Source of the DNA: Eilatimonas milleporae
GTDB lineage: Bacteria; Pseudomonadota; Alphaproteobacteria; Sphingomonadales; Kordiimonadaceae
DNA length: 64,000 nucleotides
Reading direction: 5' to 3'
Assembly (NCBI RefSeq): GCF_003688555.1
Contig: NZ_REFR01000009.1
Coordinates: 496,001 to 560,000, forward strand
In this document: piece by piece, positions 9,149-17,929 of the stretch
How the letters are laid out: every line of letters starts with the position of its first letter
Position numbering within the stretch: the first letter of the stretch is position 1
Position numbers and translations under genes: made by a program
Notes under the pieces: generated by a model
Told to the model about the DNA's origin: nothing
What the model saw: the letters and a program-made list of their open reading frames with translations, nothing else
Databases searched by the model: none

Positions 9149-9688
9149 ATGAAGAATAATCTTAAAAACCCTATTCTTCTAGGTGAGGCTCCTAAAGGAG
9201 AAAATGGTTATCCCTTTGACTGGAATGCGTGGAGTTCAAAAAGACTAGCCGAGGCCATGGGGTATGAAAGTAAAAACATATATAAATTTTTTCATCCCAA
9301 AAACTTACTGAATGAAGTGCAACTAACCGGTAACGACCGGTTTGATGACTTTGACCATGCCAAGGCGCTCGCCAATTTTCCAACTCTTATCGGATCTGGC
9401 TCTAGGGTTGTTTGTGTTGGCACACGCGTCACGCAAGTTGTCTCTGACTTTCTGGGCTTGGACGATAAGGGGGTGGAAACTTACATACCGTACTGTAAAT
9501 GGGGTAAAGTAACTGCGGATGGGCATGTTTTCAGTCGGATACCACATCCGGCGAATAGGTCCGGTCGATGGTGTCATCGGGCTGGCCGTCCGGCTCAGCC
9601 GGAGCAAGCAATTAATTTTCTGGTTGCGACGATACGCGAGAGATATCCAGACGCATTTTCCTGGAGAAAAGAAATCACTCTATCATAG
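9149..9688 (+). CDS. Uracil-DNA-glycosylase-superfamily-like protein (tentative)
   Basis: 179 residues, ATG at 9149 preceded by a strong GAGGAGG site. The N-terminal ILLGEAPKGENG resembles the GEAPG motif of the uracil-DNA-glycosylase fold, RVVCVGTRVTQ fits the second strand, and SRIPHPANRSGRW resembles the HP-containing motif near the C-terminus. Small proteins of this kind are common in phages and mobile regions, and many are catalytically uncharacterised. The first two thirds are markedly more AT-rich than the surrounding genes, which suggests horizontal acquisition. It stands alone between two gene-poor regions. The fold assignment is inference from motif spacing, and an actual glycosylase activity is not implied. 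Confidence 0.5.
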   Translation: MKNNLKNPILLGEAPKGENGYPFDWNAWSSKRLAEAMGYESKNIYKFFHPKNLLNEVQLTGNDRFDDFDHAKALANFPTLIGSGSRVVCVGTRVTQVVSDFLGLDDKGVETYIPYCKWGKVTADGHVFSRIPHPANRSGRWCHRAGRPAQPEQAINFLVATIRERYPDAFSWRKEITLS

Positions 9689-10224
9689 TATCCACACACA
9701 TATGAAGACACAAACAGGTGCTCCGTGATCCGAGTTCCGGCGTAGCCCGCGGTGTCACGTTAGCTCTATAGGGGCGTCTTTCCCGAAGGGGGGCGCCGCT
9801 TGAGGAGCCGCATGATATCTCCTCGTTTACGGGGACATAATATATCCCTCGCTGAATGATTGGTCAGGCAATGGCAGTGGTCTGACGACATTTTCCAGGT
9901 TTCTCGGCCTGTACCACCGAGCCGTGTGGCCTGATGGCCGTGCAACGGTTGTCGCACTGCGATTGAAGCGCGGGTTTTGTTGCATACAGGGGGGCTCGGA
10001 TCGGGGTTTGCGGTGTCGGCCAGCGCAATGGGACGCATGGTATTCATGATTTTGTCAGATGAGACGGCCCCAAAAAGAGCCGGTTGACTGACCAATCAGT
10101 CAGGTCCGTTTTTAGGCCCGCAGAGGGGTCTTCCACGCGCTCAAATCCGGATTTGAGCACCTTATTGCGGGTTTTGAAAACGGCAAGTCATGGCCTGAAA
10201 AACGACAGTGCAGCCCACAGGGCG
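9689..10224. other. Intergenic region with terminator-like hairpin
   Basis: A 536-bp stretch between a rightward and a leftward gene. Apart from the hairpin at 10072-10113 I see nothing recognisable. The leftward 109-codon frame at 9766-10095 has no motif or ribosome site and reads through the hairpin, so it was not accepted. Confidence 0.4.
10072..10113. terminator. Hairpin with A and T run flanks, bidirectional terminator-like
   Basis: The arms TGACTGA (10085-10091) and TCAGTCA (10096-10102) flank CCAA, with AAAAA at 10072-10076 and TTTTT at 10109-10113. It would serve as terminator for the leftward small membrane gene ending at 10225. Its core is nearly the same as the hairpin at 4879-4919. 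Confidence 0.55.
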
Positions 10225-10605
10225 CTACCCGAAATACTCCGGCGCGAATTCAAAATATTTCAGTGCGAAACCAAGCGCGAAGCCACTTGCCAATGACGGC
10301 GGCGCCGAGCGGAATTGCCGGCGGATAGGACTTGCCACACGCTTCAATCGTAAATCCTTGATGATGCCTTGCTGGGAGCCAAGGGCGAGCACGGCGGATA
10401 GCGCGGCCATGGCGAGCGCCTGGATAAACCCCTCTTCAATCGGCCTGTCGATACCAAGCGCTGTCTTCAGGGTGACGGCGCCCCCGATGAAGGCAAAGGT
10501 CAAAATCGACTTTGACAGCTCGAATTCAAGCTCCTGGCTCAGCAGGTGCGACGGGCTTTCATCGGATGGGGCATCCGAGAAGAGGGTCCGGAGTCTGTTT
10601 TTCAT
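10225..10605 (-). CDS. Small hypothetical membrane protein
   Basis: 126 residues from the ATG at 10605, chosen because AAAGG lies upstream at suitable spacing; the frame extends to a GTG at 10644. Two hydrophobic segments (ILTFAFIGGAVTLKTALGI and FIQALAMAALSAVLALGS) and a weaker third near the C-terminus suggest an inner-membrane protein. The N-terminal third is charged and probably cytoplasmic. I do not recognise a family. A terminator-like hairpin lies about 110 bp beyond the stop, and the RND efflux genes lie upstream on the same strand but 449 bp away, so it is probably a separate unit. Confidence 0.45.
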   Translation of the reverse strand: MKNRLRTLFSDAPSDESPSHLLSQELEFELSKSILTFAFIGGAVTLKTALGIDRPIEEGFIQALAMAALSAVLALGSQQGIIKDLRLKRVASPIRRQFRSAPPSLASGFALGFALKYFEFAPEYFG

Positions 10606-11054
10606 AACTGCCTTTTGCCCGAATTGTCTGAAAACCTTGCTCACCCATCACCACGCGAAATTCCCTCGCAGGGTGTTCAGCTATAGCATTAGTTGATGAT
10701 CGATATACCGTCTACAGGAATGATGGTGTCCTGGGTAAAACTGCTGTCCGCCCGATACGTACGCTGGATGTCGAACGCCAGGCTCCCGCGGTCATCGGAC
10801 CGGTGTGTGACCCATCGCAATTGATAGAAAGACGTCAAAGGAAGCACATTGTTTCGACAGCGCGGGACTGGCAAACAGGACTGCGCAGGGCAGTCCGTCA
10901 ATGCCGGGAAGGAACGGCGGAATCATACAGTAACATCGCGACCAGCCAGCCGCGCGGATGACGTCCGTCCAGATATGGATTTCGGAGAACGAAACACCGC
11001 CTCAGTACCAACCGGCATTGATGAACGCGCGGCCAAGCCAGGCGGATGCTGTCC
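10606..11054. other. Intergenic region, possible gene remnant
   Basis: A 449-bp stretch downstream of the RND transporter gene. A leftward 70-codon frame at 10689-10901 reads protein-like towards its end (LPLTSFYQLRWVTHRSDDRG, then polar residues) but has no supportable start. It could be the 3' remnant of a broken gene. Nothing else is seen. Confidence 0.3.
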
Positions 11055-14000
11055 TCATGGATGCACCGGCGCGAGCGGACCGTCATGGTCATGGTGCTCG
11101 GCGGCGGTTTCTTTCCGGCTCGCCAGAAGCGAATAGAGCACCGGTACGACGAACAGTGTAAAGAGGGTGCCGATGATGACGCCGCCGACCACGACAACGC
11201 CGATCGCGTTGCGGGCGCCGGCGCCGGGATCCTCGACCAGGACGAGCGGCACGTGACCGAAGACGGTCGCAAGCGTCGTCATCAGAACCGGGCGCAGCCG
11301 TGTCATGGCTGCTTCCCGCGCCGCCTCGCGTTTCGACAGCCCGTCTTTTTGCTGCGCATTGGCGAACTCGACAATCAGGATACCGTTCTTCGCCACGAGC
11401 CCCACAAGCGCGATCAGGCCGATCTGGGTGAAGATGTTGATGGTCGCCACATTGAGAAAGGTGAAGATAAGCGCGCCGGACAATGCAAGCGGCACCGACC
11501 CCAACAGCACGACCAGAGGATCGCGGAAACTCTGAAATTGAGCCGTCAGCAGAAGATAGACGAACAGGATCGAAAGACCGAGGACGCCGACCAGTGTTGA
11601 GCCTTCCTGCCGGATCTGCCGGGACTCGCCGGCGTAATCAAGGCCGTATGAGGACGGGAGACTATCGCGCGCGGCGTTTTCAAGGGTGGCAAGCCCCGTC
11701 TCCTTGGTGACACCGGGGATCAGACCGCCATACACACGGAAGGCATTCAACTGCTGGAACCGGCCGCGCGCTCTGGGCGTTATCTCGTCGGCGATTTGCG
11801 CGATCGAGGACAAGGGAATGAGCGTTCCGTCCGGTGTTTCAATCTGGATGATATCGAGGGAGGCCGGCGTCAGACGGGCAGCGTCCTCCAATTGCGGGAT
11901 CACCTTGTAGGAACGGCCCTCATAGTCGAAGCGGCTTACATGCGCCGATGACAGGAGAAGCCCCAGTTGCCGGGCGACGTCGGAAACCTGCATGCCGAGA
12001 TCGGCGATGCGCTCCCGGTCAAGATCGATCAGGCTTGCGCCCCGATCGATCTTGAGATCCGTGTCGGCGAAGGTGAACCGGCCGCTTTCAAAGGCCGCCG
12101 CGACCAGCTTATAGGCATAGGGTTGCATGTCCTCGAACGAGGCCGAGGACACCACCACCAATTCCACGTCATAGCTGCCCGCGTTCGGCAGCGACGACGG
12201 CAGGATCGGAAAGGCCCTGACGCCGGGAACCTGCGCAACGATTCCGAATACCTGGCCGATAAGATCGGGGGCGGATGCCTCGCGCTCTTTCCACGGTTTG
12301 AAATTAAGCCCGCCGAAGCCGCCGGACGGCGTTCTCACCGACCACATATTGTCGACGCCGGGGACAGATTCGAGGGCCTCGACCACCTCGTTGGCGTACC
12401 TGATCGTGTAATCGAGCGTCGAATCCGGCGCGGCGCTGAGAACGATATTGATCTCGCCCTGGTCTTCTATGGGCGCAAGCTCGCGCAGCGAGAATGCGTA
12501 CATGACCGGCGCCGCCAGGACGAACGTCGCGGCAACCAGCACCACCGGCCCCCGGAAGGCAAGCGCCGCGTTCAGGAGCGGTGCATACATGACCCGCAGG
12601 GCGTCGAAAAGCCGGCCTGACAGTTTGGCGACGACACTCTCTTCGCCGGCGCTTGCCAGCCTTGCACTCATCACCGGCGACAGGGTCAGCGCCACGAGCC
12701 CTGACACAAGAACCGCCGTCGCCAGGGTAAAAGCGAACTCCTTGAAAAGCGCGCCCGTGAGGCCGGTCAGAAAACCGATCGGTGCGAAGACCGACGCGAG
12801 CGTGATCGTCATGGACACAATGGGGAAGAACAGTTGCCGCACACTCAACAGCGCCGCCTCGACCCGGCCCATTCCCTCCCGGATGTATCGAACCGTGTTC
12901 TCAACGACGACAATCGCGTCGTCCACGACCAGCCCGACCGCCAGCACGATCGCCAGAATAGTCAAAAGGTTGAGCGAAAACCCGAGGGCCGACATGGCGG
13001 CGAGCGCACCCAGGAGCGAGATGGGAATGGCGACCAGCGGCACAAGGGCCGTGCGGAACGATCCGAGGAAGATGACGACGACGAGCGACACGATGACGAT
13101 CGTCTCCGCCAGGGTAGCGGCGATTTCCCGCAGTGCATCGCGCGTATAGGACGTGCCGTCGAATGCCATCCGAATGCTGATGTCCGGCGGCGCCGCCGCT
13201 CTGGCCGTGTCGAGCGCGCTATAGAGCGCCGCTGCAAGGTCCAGCTCATTGGCGCCCACGGCCGGCCAGACAGACAGATAGACCGACTCCTGCGTATTGA
13301 AGCGAACGTCCTCGGTCGCTTCCTCCGATCCCAGTTCCACGCGGGCGATATCGTCGAGGCGGATCACGGCAGCCCCCTCGCGCTTGACGATCATTGCCGC
13401 GAATTCCTCCGCCGTCGACAGGATCGTCGCCGCGCGCAGCTCCGTTTCGATGTCGGCGGTTTCGGCGCTGCCGATGGGCGCGAGCACATTGTTGTTGCCA
13501 AGGGCCGCCGTCACCTCGTCGGCACCGACGCCGTAAGCCGACATGGCGACCGGGTCGAGCCAGATCCGCATGGCGATGGGCCGCGCCCCTTCGAAGCCGA
13601 TCCGCTGGGCGCCCGGCAGAACCGCAAGCGCCGGCTGAACTGCCCGTGAAAGATATTCGGTGATCGCCTCGCGGCTGCGCTGATCGGACGTGACCGAAAT
13701 ATAGAAGGTCGCGTTGGGCCGATCCGCCCGCTGAACGTCGATGCTCGGCGGTTCGATACCGTCGGGCAGATCCGACGCGATGGCGTCGAGCTTGGCGGAG
13801 ACCCGCGCGAGCGCCGCATCCGCGTCCGCATCGAATGTGAGCCAGACGCGGACGGTGGAAAGACCCGCCGTGGTGATGCTGTCGACGTAATCGATGTCGG
13901 GAATCTGCGCCACCGCGCGCTCTATGGGTTCGGTGACGAAACCCTGCACGTCCTCCGCCGGCGCGCCGACAAAAACAGTTGTGATGACAAGGCTCGACGC

Positions 14001-14165
14001 ATCGATGCGGGGATATTGCTGCACCGGCAGGTCGAAGACGGCGCGCAGCCCGAGCAGCACGATGAACAGGCTCAAAACCGCGGCCAGGGCGGGACGGGTC
14101 ACGAAAACGTCCGCCGGAGACCGCCGCCCCCCGACCGGAGAAGACTTCTCGATGCCAGCGCTCAT
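11055..14165 (-). CDS. RND efflux transporter, inner-membrane subunit (HAE1/AcrB type)
   Basis: About 1036 residues, the usual size for proton-driven RND multidrug transporters. ATG 14165 overlaps the stop of the adaptor gene as ATGA; a GTG nine bases upstream (14174) is also possible. The first membrane segment follows FVTRPALAAVLSLFIV, and the second half repeats the topology of the first. The TM4 segment AVGLVVDDAIVVVEN holds the adjacent aspartates of the proton relay, and GFLTGLTGALFKEFAFTLA is a conserved RND segment. It pumps substrates from the periplasm or membrane into the outer-membrane channel. The operon order is OMF, adaptor, transporter, all leftward, with a SoxR-type operator upstream. 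Substrates are therefore likely redox-active or other toxic compounds (inference). Confidence 0.93.
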   Translation of the reverse strand: MSAGIEKSSPVGGRRSPADVFVTRPALAAVLSLFIVLLGLRAVFDLPVQQYPRIDASSLVITTVFVGAPAEDVQGFVTEPIERAVAQIPDIDYVDSITTAGLSTVRVWLTFDADADAALARVSAKLDAIASDLPDGIEPPSIDVQRADRPNATFYISVTSDQRSREAITEYLSRAVQPALAVLPGAQRIGFEGARPIAMRIWLDPVAMSAYGVGADEVTAALGNNNVLAPIGSAETADIETELRAATILSTAEEFAAMIVKREGAAVIRLDDIARVELGSEEATEDVRFNTQESVYLSVWPAVGANELDLAAALYSALDTARAAAPPDISIRMAFDGTSYTRDALREIAATLAETIVIVSLVVVIFLGSFRTALVPLVAIPISLLGALAAMSALGFSLNLLTILAIVLAVGLVVDDAIVVVENTVRYIREGMGRVEAALLSVRQLFFPIVSMTITLASVFAPIGFLTGLTGALFKEFAFTLATAVLVSGLVALTLSPVMSARLASAGEESVVAKLSGRLFDALRVMYAPLLNAALAFRGPVVLVAATFVLAAPVMYAFSLRELAPIEDQGEINIVLSAAPDSTLDYTIRYANEVVEALESVPGVDNMWSVRTPSGGFGGLNFKPWKEREASAPDLIGQVFGIVAQVPGVRAFPILPSSLPNAGSYDVELVVVSSASFEDMQPYAYKLVAAAFESGRFTFADTDLKIDRGASLIDLDRERIADLGMQVSDVARQLGLLLSSAHVSRFDYEGRSYKVIPQLEDAARLTPASLDIIQIETPDGTLIPLSSIAQIADEITPRARGRFQQLNAFRVYGGLIPGVTKETGLATLENAARDSLPSSYGLDYAGESRQIRQEGSTLVGVLGLSILFVYLLLTAQFQSFRDPLVVLLGSVPLALSGALIFTFLNVATINIFTQIGLIALVGLVAKNGILIVEFANAQQKDGLSKREAAREAAMTRLRPVLMTTLATVFGHVPLVLVEDPGAGARNAIGVVVVGGVIIGTLFTLFVVPVLYSLLASRKETAAEHHDHDGPLAPVHP

Positions 14166-15334
14166 TCCATCCACTCCGCACCGGGCCGCTGCGCGGCAGC
14201 GGCGTCTTCCGCAGCGCCCGTCGTTTCCGGATCGTCGGTCTCGCGGTCACCGGCCGGCATGACCAGGGCGCCGTCGCGCAGTTTGAACGAACCGTCCGCC
14301 GCGATGACAACGCCGGGCTCCAGGCCGTCCAGGATGACAACGAACCGGTCACCGACGGTCTGCCCGAGACGCACCTGTCTGGACGCGGCGCGCAATTGTC
14401 CGTTCACGCCGGCGACGACATAGACCGCATCGCCGTAAGGGCTGCGGGCGATGCTGGTGCGCGGGACGACGACTTTTTGCTTCGGCGTCCCCGTTTGCAG
14501 GATGACGCTCGCCAGTCCACCGGCGGCCCTGGCGAAGGCGGGGTCTTCAACAAGGGCGCGAACGCCAAGGCTCCTTGTCGCCCGGTCGATGAGCGGATTG
14601 ACCGCGGTGATCGTCCCGGTCGCTTCCAGCGTCTCAAGTCTGACCGTGACGGGACGGGATCGGTCGATAAGAACGGCCGAGCGTTGGGGAACCCTGAAGT
14701 CGACATAGACTTCGTTCTGAAGGCCGACAATCTGCGCGATGAGGTCGCCGGCTTCCACGAACTGTCCGGGCTTGAGATCGGTGATGCCGACCCGTCCGTC
14801 AAAGGGCGCCCGGATCGTCTTGCGGGCGATCTGGGTCTCAAGGGCCTGAACGCGGGCCTCGGAAGCGGCGGCGAGCGCACGGGTCTGTTCGACAAGCGCT
14901 TGCGACGTGGCGCCGCGCTCGAAGAGTTCCGCCTCGCGCGCCGCTTCGCTCGCGGCTCTTTCGGCATCGACCCGGGTGGCGGCCAGATCGGCTCGTTCCG
15001 CGGAGGTGTCTATCCGTACAAGCACCTGACCGCGACGCACTTCATCGCCGGATGAAAACCCGACCCGGTCGACGACGCCCGGGACCTCGACCCGAAGCTC
15101 GACAAGCTGCACGGCCTGCAATTCACCGATGACATTGATCGTGTCCGCAACCATGGTGGTCCCGACCGTGACGAGTTCGACGGTTTCCACAGGTTCGGGA
15201 AAGGACGCCGCCTCCGCCATGGCGGCGCTGATCTGAGCGTATTTGACGAATCCGAGGGCGCCGGCGGCGCCGGCGGAAAGAACAACGGACAATGTCCATG
15301 CGAGAACCCGGACACGACGGGGAGAGTGCGCCAT
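14162..15334 (-). CDS. RND efflux periplasmic adaptor (membrane fusion protein)
   Basis: 390 residues; ATG 15334 is preferred over the ATG one codon earlier because GGAGG lies just upstream. An N-terminal membrane anchor (VLAWTLSVVLSAGAAGALGFV) precedes a lipoyl half-motif (VELRVEVPGVVDRVGFSSGDEV), a long alpha-hairpin (about 105-165, EAAREAELFERGATSQALVE) and the second lipoyl half (IRAPFDGRVGITDLKPGQFV), then beta-barrel and membrane-proximal domains. This is the HlyD/AcrA fold that links the transporter to the outer-membrane channel. The C-terminus has a Glu/Ala-rich tail of about 30 residues. The gene overlaps the transporter start and follows the OMF gene by about 50 nt. Confidence 0.92.
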   Translation of the reverse strand: MAHSPRRVRVLAWTLSVVLSAGAAGALGFVKYAQISAAMAEAASFPEPVETVELVTVGTTMVADTINVIGELQAVQLVELRVEVPGVVDRVGFSSGDEVRRGQVLVRIDTSAERADLAATRVDAERAASEAAREAELFERGATSQALVEQTRALAAASEARVQALETQIARKTIRAPFDGRVGITDLKPGQFVEAGDLIAQIVGLQNEVYVDFRVPQRSAVLIDRSRPVTVRLETLEATGTITAVNPLIDRATRSLGVRALVEDPAFARAAGGLASVILQTGTPKQKVVVPRTSIARSPYGDAVYVVAGVNGQLRAASRQVRLGQTVGDRFVVILDGLEPGVVIAADGSFKLRDGALVMPAGDRETDDPETTGAAEDAAAAQRPGAEWME

Positions 15335-15385
15335 CACTGCGCCTCCTTTGCTGGGTATGCGGCGATGGTGACCGGGCCGGGGGTT

Positions 15386-16795
15386 TCATCCATGCCTGCC
15401 GCCGGCAAGCGCGCGGTAAAGCCGGATCTGCGCGCGGATGCGCTCGGCCTTCGATGCGGCGAGCGTGTCTTCCGCGTTGAGCCGGACCCGTTCGGCGTCC
15501 AGCACCGTCAAAAGCGGTTCACGGCCGACTTTATAGCGAATGCGGGCGAGGTCCTCGGCGGTCGCCGACGAGGTCTGTGCAGCCGTAAGCGCGGCGACAC
15601 GCAACGCCTCTTCATTGTAAGCGGCGAGCGCCGTGTCGACATCTTCCAAAGCAACGACGACGCTTTGCCGGTAGAGCGCGAGCGCTTCGGCGGCGTCGGC
15701 GTTCGCCTGCTCGATCCGCGCGTAAATCGCCCGGCGATCGAACAGTGACCAGGTAATCCTGGGGCCGATGGCGAAGTTGAAAGCGTCCGCCGTAAACATG
15801 TCTTGCGGCTCAAGAGCGGAGGCGTTGACCGAGCCCGAGACGGTAATGCGCGGAAAAAGATCGGCGGTGGAGACACCGATCCGCGCCGTCGCGGCGGCAA
15901 GCGAGCGTTCCGCAGACCGGATGTCGGGACGCCGTTGGATCAATCCGGCCGGCGAACCGGTGAGCACCACCGCCGGCAAGGCCGGAAGTTCGGCTGCGCC
16001 TTCAGCGAGCCGGTGGTCGAGACTGCCCGGCGCCAGGGCAAGAAGCATTGTCAGCCGGTTTCGCGCACCGACGGACAGCGTCCGCAATTGCGGCAATGTC
16101 GCCCGGGTGAGCGCGACCTGCGCTTCGGCGCGTGCCACATCCAGTTTCGAGGATCGACCCGTCTCTTCGCGATCCATGGTCAACGCAAGCGTCCGCCGCT
16201 GGCTGGCAAGATTGCGCGTCGCGATGTCAAGCCGGCGTTCGGCTTCCCGGTAGTCGGTATAGGCGAGCGCGATGTCGCCGGCGATGACGCGCGCCAGATC
16301 CAGGCGCGCCGCCTCGGCGGCCCCGGCGGCGGCGACGGCGTTCTCGGTCAGCCGGTCGATCCGGCCGAACAGGTCAAGTTCCCATGCAGTCGTAAGACCG
16401 GCGTACACCGGCGTGTCGACATCGGTGGGAATGCCGGGGAAAGCAAACTGCGCCGGCGCCTGCCGCTGTGCGTCGGCACGACCGGTGGCCTCAAGCGTCG
16501 GCAGTTTCTGCGTCCGGGTTTCGCGGAAGATCGCGCGGGCCCGGCGGACGCGCGCGGAGGCGGCTTCAAGGTCATTGTTCTGTGCAAGGCCCTCTTCGAT
16601 CAGCGCGCTGAGGAGCGGGTCGCCGGTTTCCCGCCACCACAATACCGTCGGCTCCGCGCTTTCCGGCAGCCGCGCCGTCGCCGCCACATCGAGGGGCGGC
16701 GCACTGTAATCAGGCCCGACCAAGGCACAGGCGGATAAAGTCCCGAGGGCGAAGACAAGCGCCGCCGCCCGGCGCATGGGCCTTGTCGACGTCAT
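15386..16795 (-). CDS. Outer-membrane efflux channel lipoprotein, NodT/OprM family
   Basis: 469 residues from ATG 16795. That start gives a lipoprotein signal (RRAAALVFALGTLSAC, lipobox LSAC) directly followed by VGPDYSAPP, the standard NodT/OprM start, and GGAG lies 7 nt upstream. ATG 16864 would add 23 residues. The body has two OEP repeats with long helices (SALIEEGLAQNNDLEAASAR near the start, IEQANADAAEALALYRQS in the second half) and PGLIQRRPDIRSAER-like family text (SPAGLIQRRPDIRSAERSL). It forms the trimeric exit duct for the pump encoded downstream and is the first gene of the efflux operon, just behind the SoxR-type operator. Confidence 0.92.
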   Translation of the reverse strand: MTSTRPMRRAAALVFALGTLSACALVGPDYSAPPLDVAATARLPESAEPTVLWWRETGDPLLSALIEEGLAQNNDLEAASARVRRARAIFRETRTQKLPTLEATGRADAQRQAPAQFAFPGIPTDVDTPVYAGLTTAWELDLFGRIDRLTENAVAAAGAAEAARLDLARVIAGDIALAYTDYREAERRLDIATRNLASQRRTLALTMDREETGRSSKLDVARAEAQVALTRATLPQLRTLSVGARNRLTMLLALAPGSLDHRLAEGAAELPALPAVVLTGSPAGLIQRRPDIRSAERSLAAATARIGVSTADLFPRITVSGSVNASALEPQDMFTADAFNFAIGPRITWSLFDRRAIYARIEQANADAAEALALYRQSVVVALEDVDTALAAYNEEALRVAALTAAQTSSATAEDLARIRYKVGREPLLTVLDAERVRLNAEDTLAASKAERIRAQIRLYRALAGGRHG

Positions 16796-16931
16796 GCAAG
16801 CGCTCCGAGCGGGCAAGGCCTGCGACCCTTCCGGGTTTGGTCGTAAATTTTCAGTTGTCGTCATGGCAGTCTCTTGGCCTGGATCGCGTGTGAAAAAGGC
16901 TTGCAAAGGCGAGCCGCAATAAGGCATACAA

Positions 16932-16949
16932 CCTCAACATTAGTTGAGG
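16932..16949. promoter_or_regulatory. SoxR-type operator between efflux operon and soxR
   Basis: An 18-bp near-perfect palindrome, CCTCAACATTAGTTGAGG, matches the form of known SoxR boxes (CCTCAAGTTAACTTGAGG in E. coli, from memory). It sits in the gap between the leftward efflux operon and the rightward soxR gene, where oxidised SoxR would activate the pump promoter and limit its own expression. Confidence 0.85.
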
Positions 16950-16964
16950 TCAAGGACTGATTCC

Positions 16965-17411
16965 ATGCCCGAAAAAATTGACGTCAAGCGTCCGCTCAGC
17001 GTGGGAGAGGTCTCGGCACGCAGCGGCGTCCCCATCTCGACATTGCATTTCTACGAGCGCGAAAAACTGATCGAGAGCTGGCGCACGACCGGCAATCAGC
17101 GCCGCTACACCCGTGATGTCCTACGACGGATCGCCGTTATCCGGGTGGCGCAAAGAGCCGGCGTCCCCCTGGCCGAAATCCACGATGCACTCAGTGCGCT
17201 TCCACACGGTCGGACACCGACCCAACGGGATTGGACCCGGCTTTCAACGTCATGGCGCGACCGCCTGAATAACCGCATCGAAGCGCTTACCAAGCTGCGC
17301 GACGGACTGAACGACTGCATCGGCTGCGGTTGCCTGTCGGTGAAACAATGCCCCCTGCGGAACGCCGGCGATCATCTCAGTTCCAAAAATCAGGGCGCTG
17401 TGCTGCTTTGA
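16965..17411 (+). CDS. soxR: Redox-sensing transcriptional activator SoxR (MerR family)
   Basis: 148 residues from ATG 16965, chosen because AAGGA lies upstream and an earlier in-frame start (16944) would fall inside the operator. The N-terminal winged helix (SVGEVSARSGVPISTLHFYE) is followed by a dimerisation helix. The [2Fe-2S] cluster motif CIGCGCLSVKQCPLRN near the C-terminus is diagnostic for SoxR. Oxidation or nitrosylation of the cluster by redox-cycling compounds or NO turns on target promoters by DNA untwisting. The only target visible here is the divergent RND efflux operon, an arrangement known for SoxR outside enterobacteria. No soxS is seen. Confidence 0.95.
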   Translation: MPEKIDVKRPLSVGEVSARSGVPISTLHFYEREKLIESWRTTGNQRRYTRDVLRRIAVIRVAQRAGVPLAEIHDALSALPHGRTPTQRDWTRLSTSWRDRLNNRIEALTKLRDGLNDCIGCGCLSVKQCPLRNAGDHLSSKNQGAVLL

Positions 17412-17749
17412 ACCGGACCACAGCTTCTTGGCCTTTGGCATTTCGCGGTCAGGCAAGGAACTGAGATCCTGGTGCGACGAGAGCCCGCTCGTGAGGGCGA
17501 ACCCGCCAATGATCGGCAAAAAGATGCGTGCTGAGACGCTCACCCAAAATTAAATTGCAGTGGTGAAAGAGAAATTTACCAACCTGGAAGACGAGAGATC
17601 TGGTCCTCCGAGCTCATTAGCACTCCAATGGCCACTTTCAGCGACATTCTTGGTGAACAAATCAGCGCACAGCGGGGTACGAAACGCTTCATCAGACTGA
17701 AACGGCGCGCTGCACGGCCACACAACAAAATATTTGAACGCACGGAAGT
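17412..17749. other. Intergenic region left of the integrative element
   Basis: A 338-bp gap between soxR and the left attachment repeat. A rightward frame from ATG 17630 of 47 codons runs into the repeat; it has no ribosome site or motif and is not called. Before insertion this DNA would have lain just beyond the 3' end of the tRNA-Met gene. Confidence 0.4.
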
Positions 17750-17794
17750 TGGTAGCGGAGGAGGGACTTGAACCCCCGACACGCGGATTATGAT
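17750..17794. repeat. Left attachment site (displaced tRNA-Met 3' fragment)
   Basis: 45 bp matching 23624-23668 with a single T/C difference at 17769. It comprises the CCA end, acceptor 3' strand, T arm and anticodon-stem 3' strand up to the anticodon loop, then diverges at 17795. Confidence 0.92.
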
Positions 17795-17802
17795 GCTGGC
17801 CA

Positions 17803-17826
17803 AAACCCTTTATTCACAAAGGGTTT
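17803..17826. repeat. Hairpin just inside the left end of the element
   Basis: Perfect 9-bp arms AAACCCTTT and AAAGGGTTT with loop ATTCAC. Outer arms GCTGG (17795-17799) and CCAGC (17835-17839) can extend the stem. The position beside the attachment site suggests a recombination-accessory or replication structure. Confidence 0.5.
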
Positions 17827-17929
17827 CCGGCAAACCAGCAGAAACACGACACTCACAAAATCAACGACTTAAAGCACGTCTTGCAAACTCACCAATAGCG
17901 TTCTGTCCCTATCGACATGGAGGCACGCT

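Noticed and set aside
8836-9159. 107-codon frame overlapping the start of the glycosylase-like gene
   Set aside because: No recognisable motif; the downstream start with GAGGAGG is a better gene start.
9766-10095. 109-codon leftward frame
   Set aside because: Runs through the terminator-like hairpin, has no ribosome site and no motif.
17576-17803. 75-codon leftward frame across the left att repeat
   Set aside because: Formed partly by the tRNA fragment; no coding evidence.
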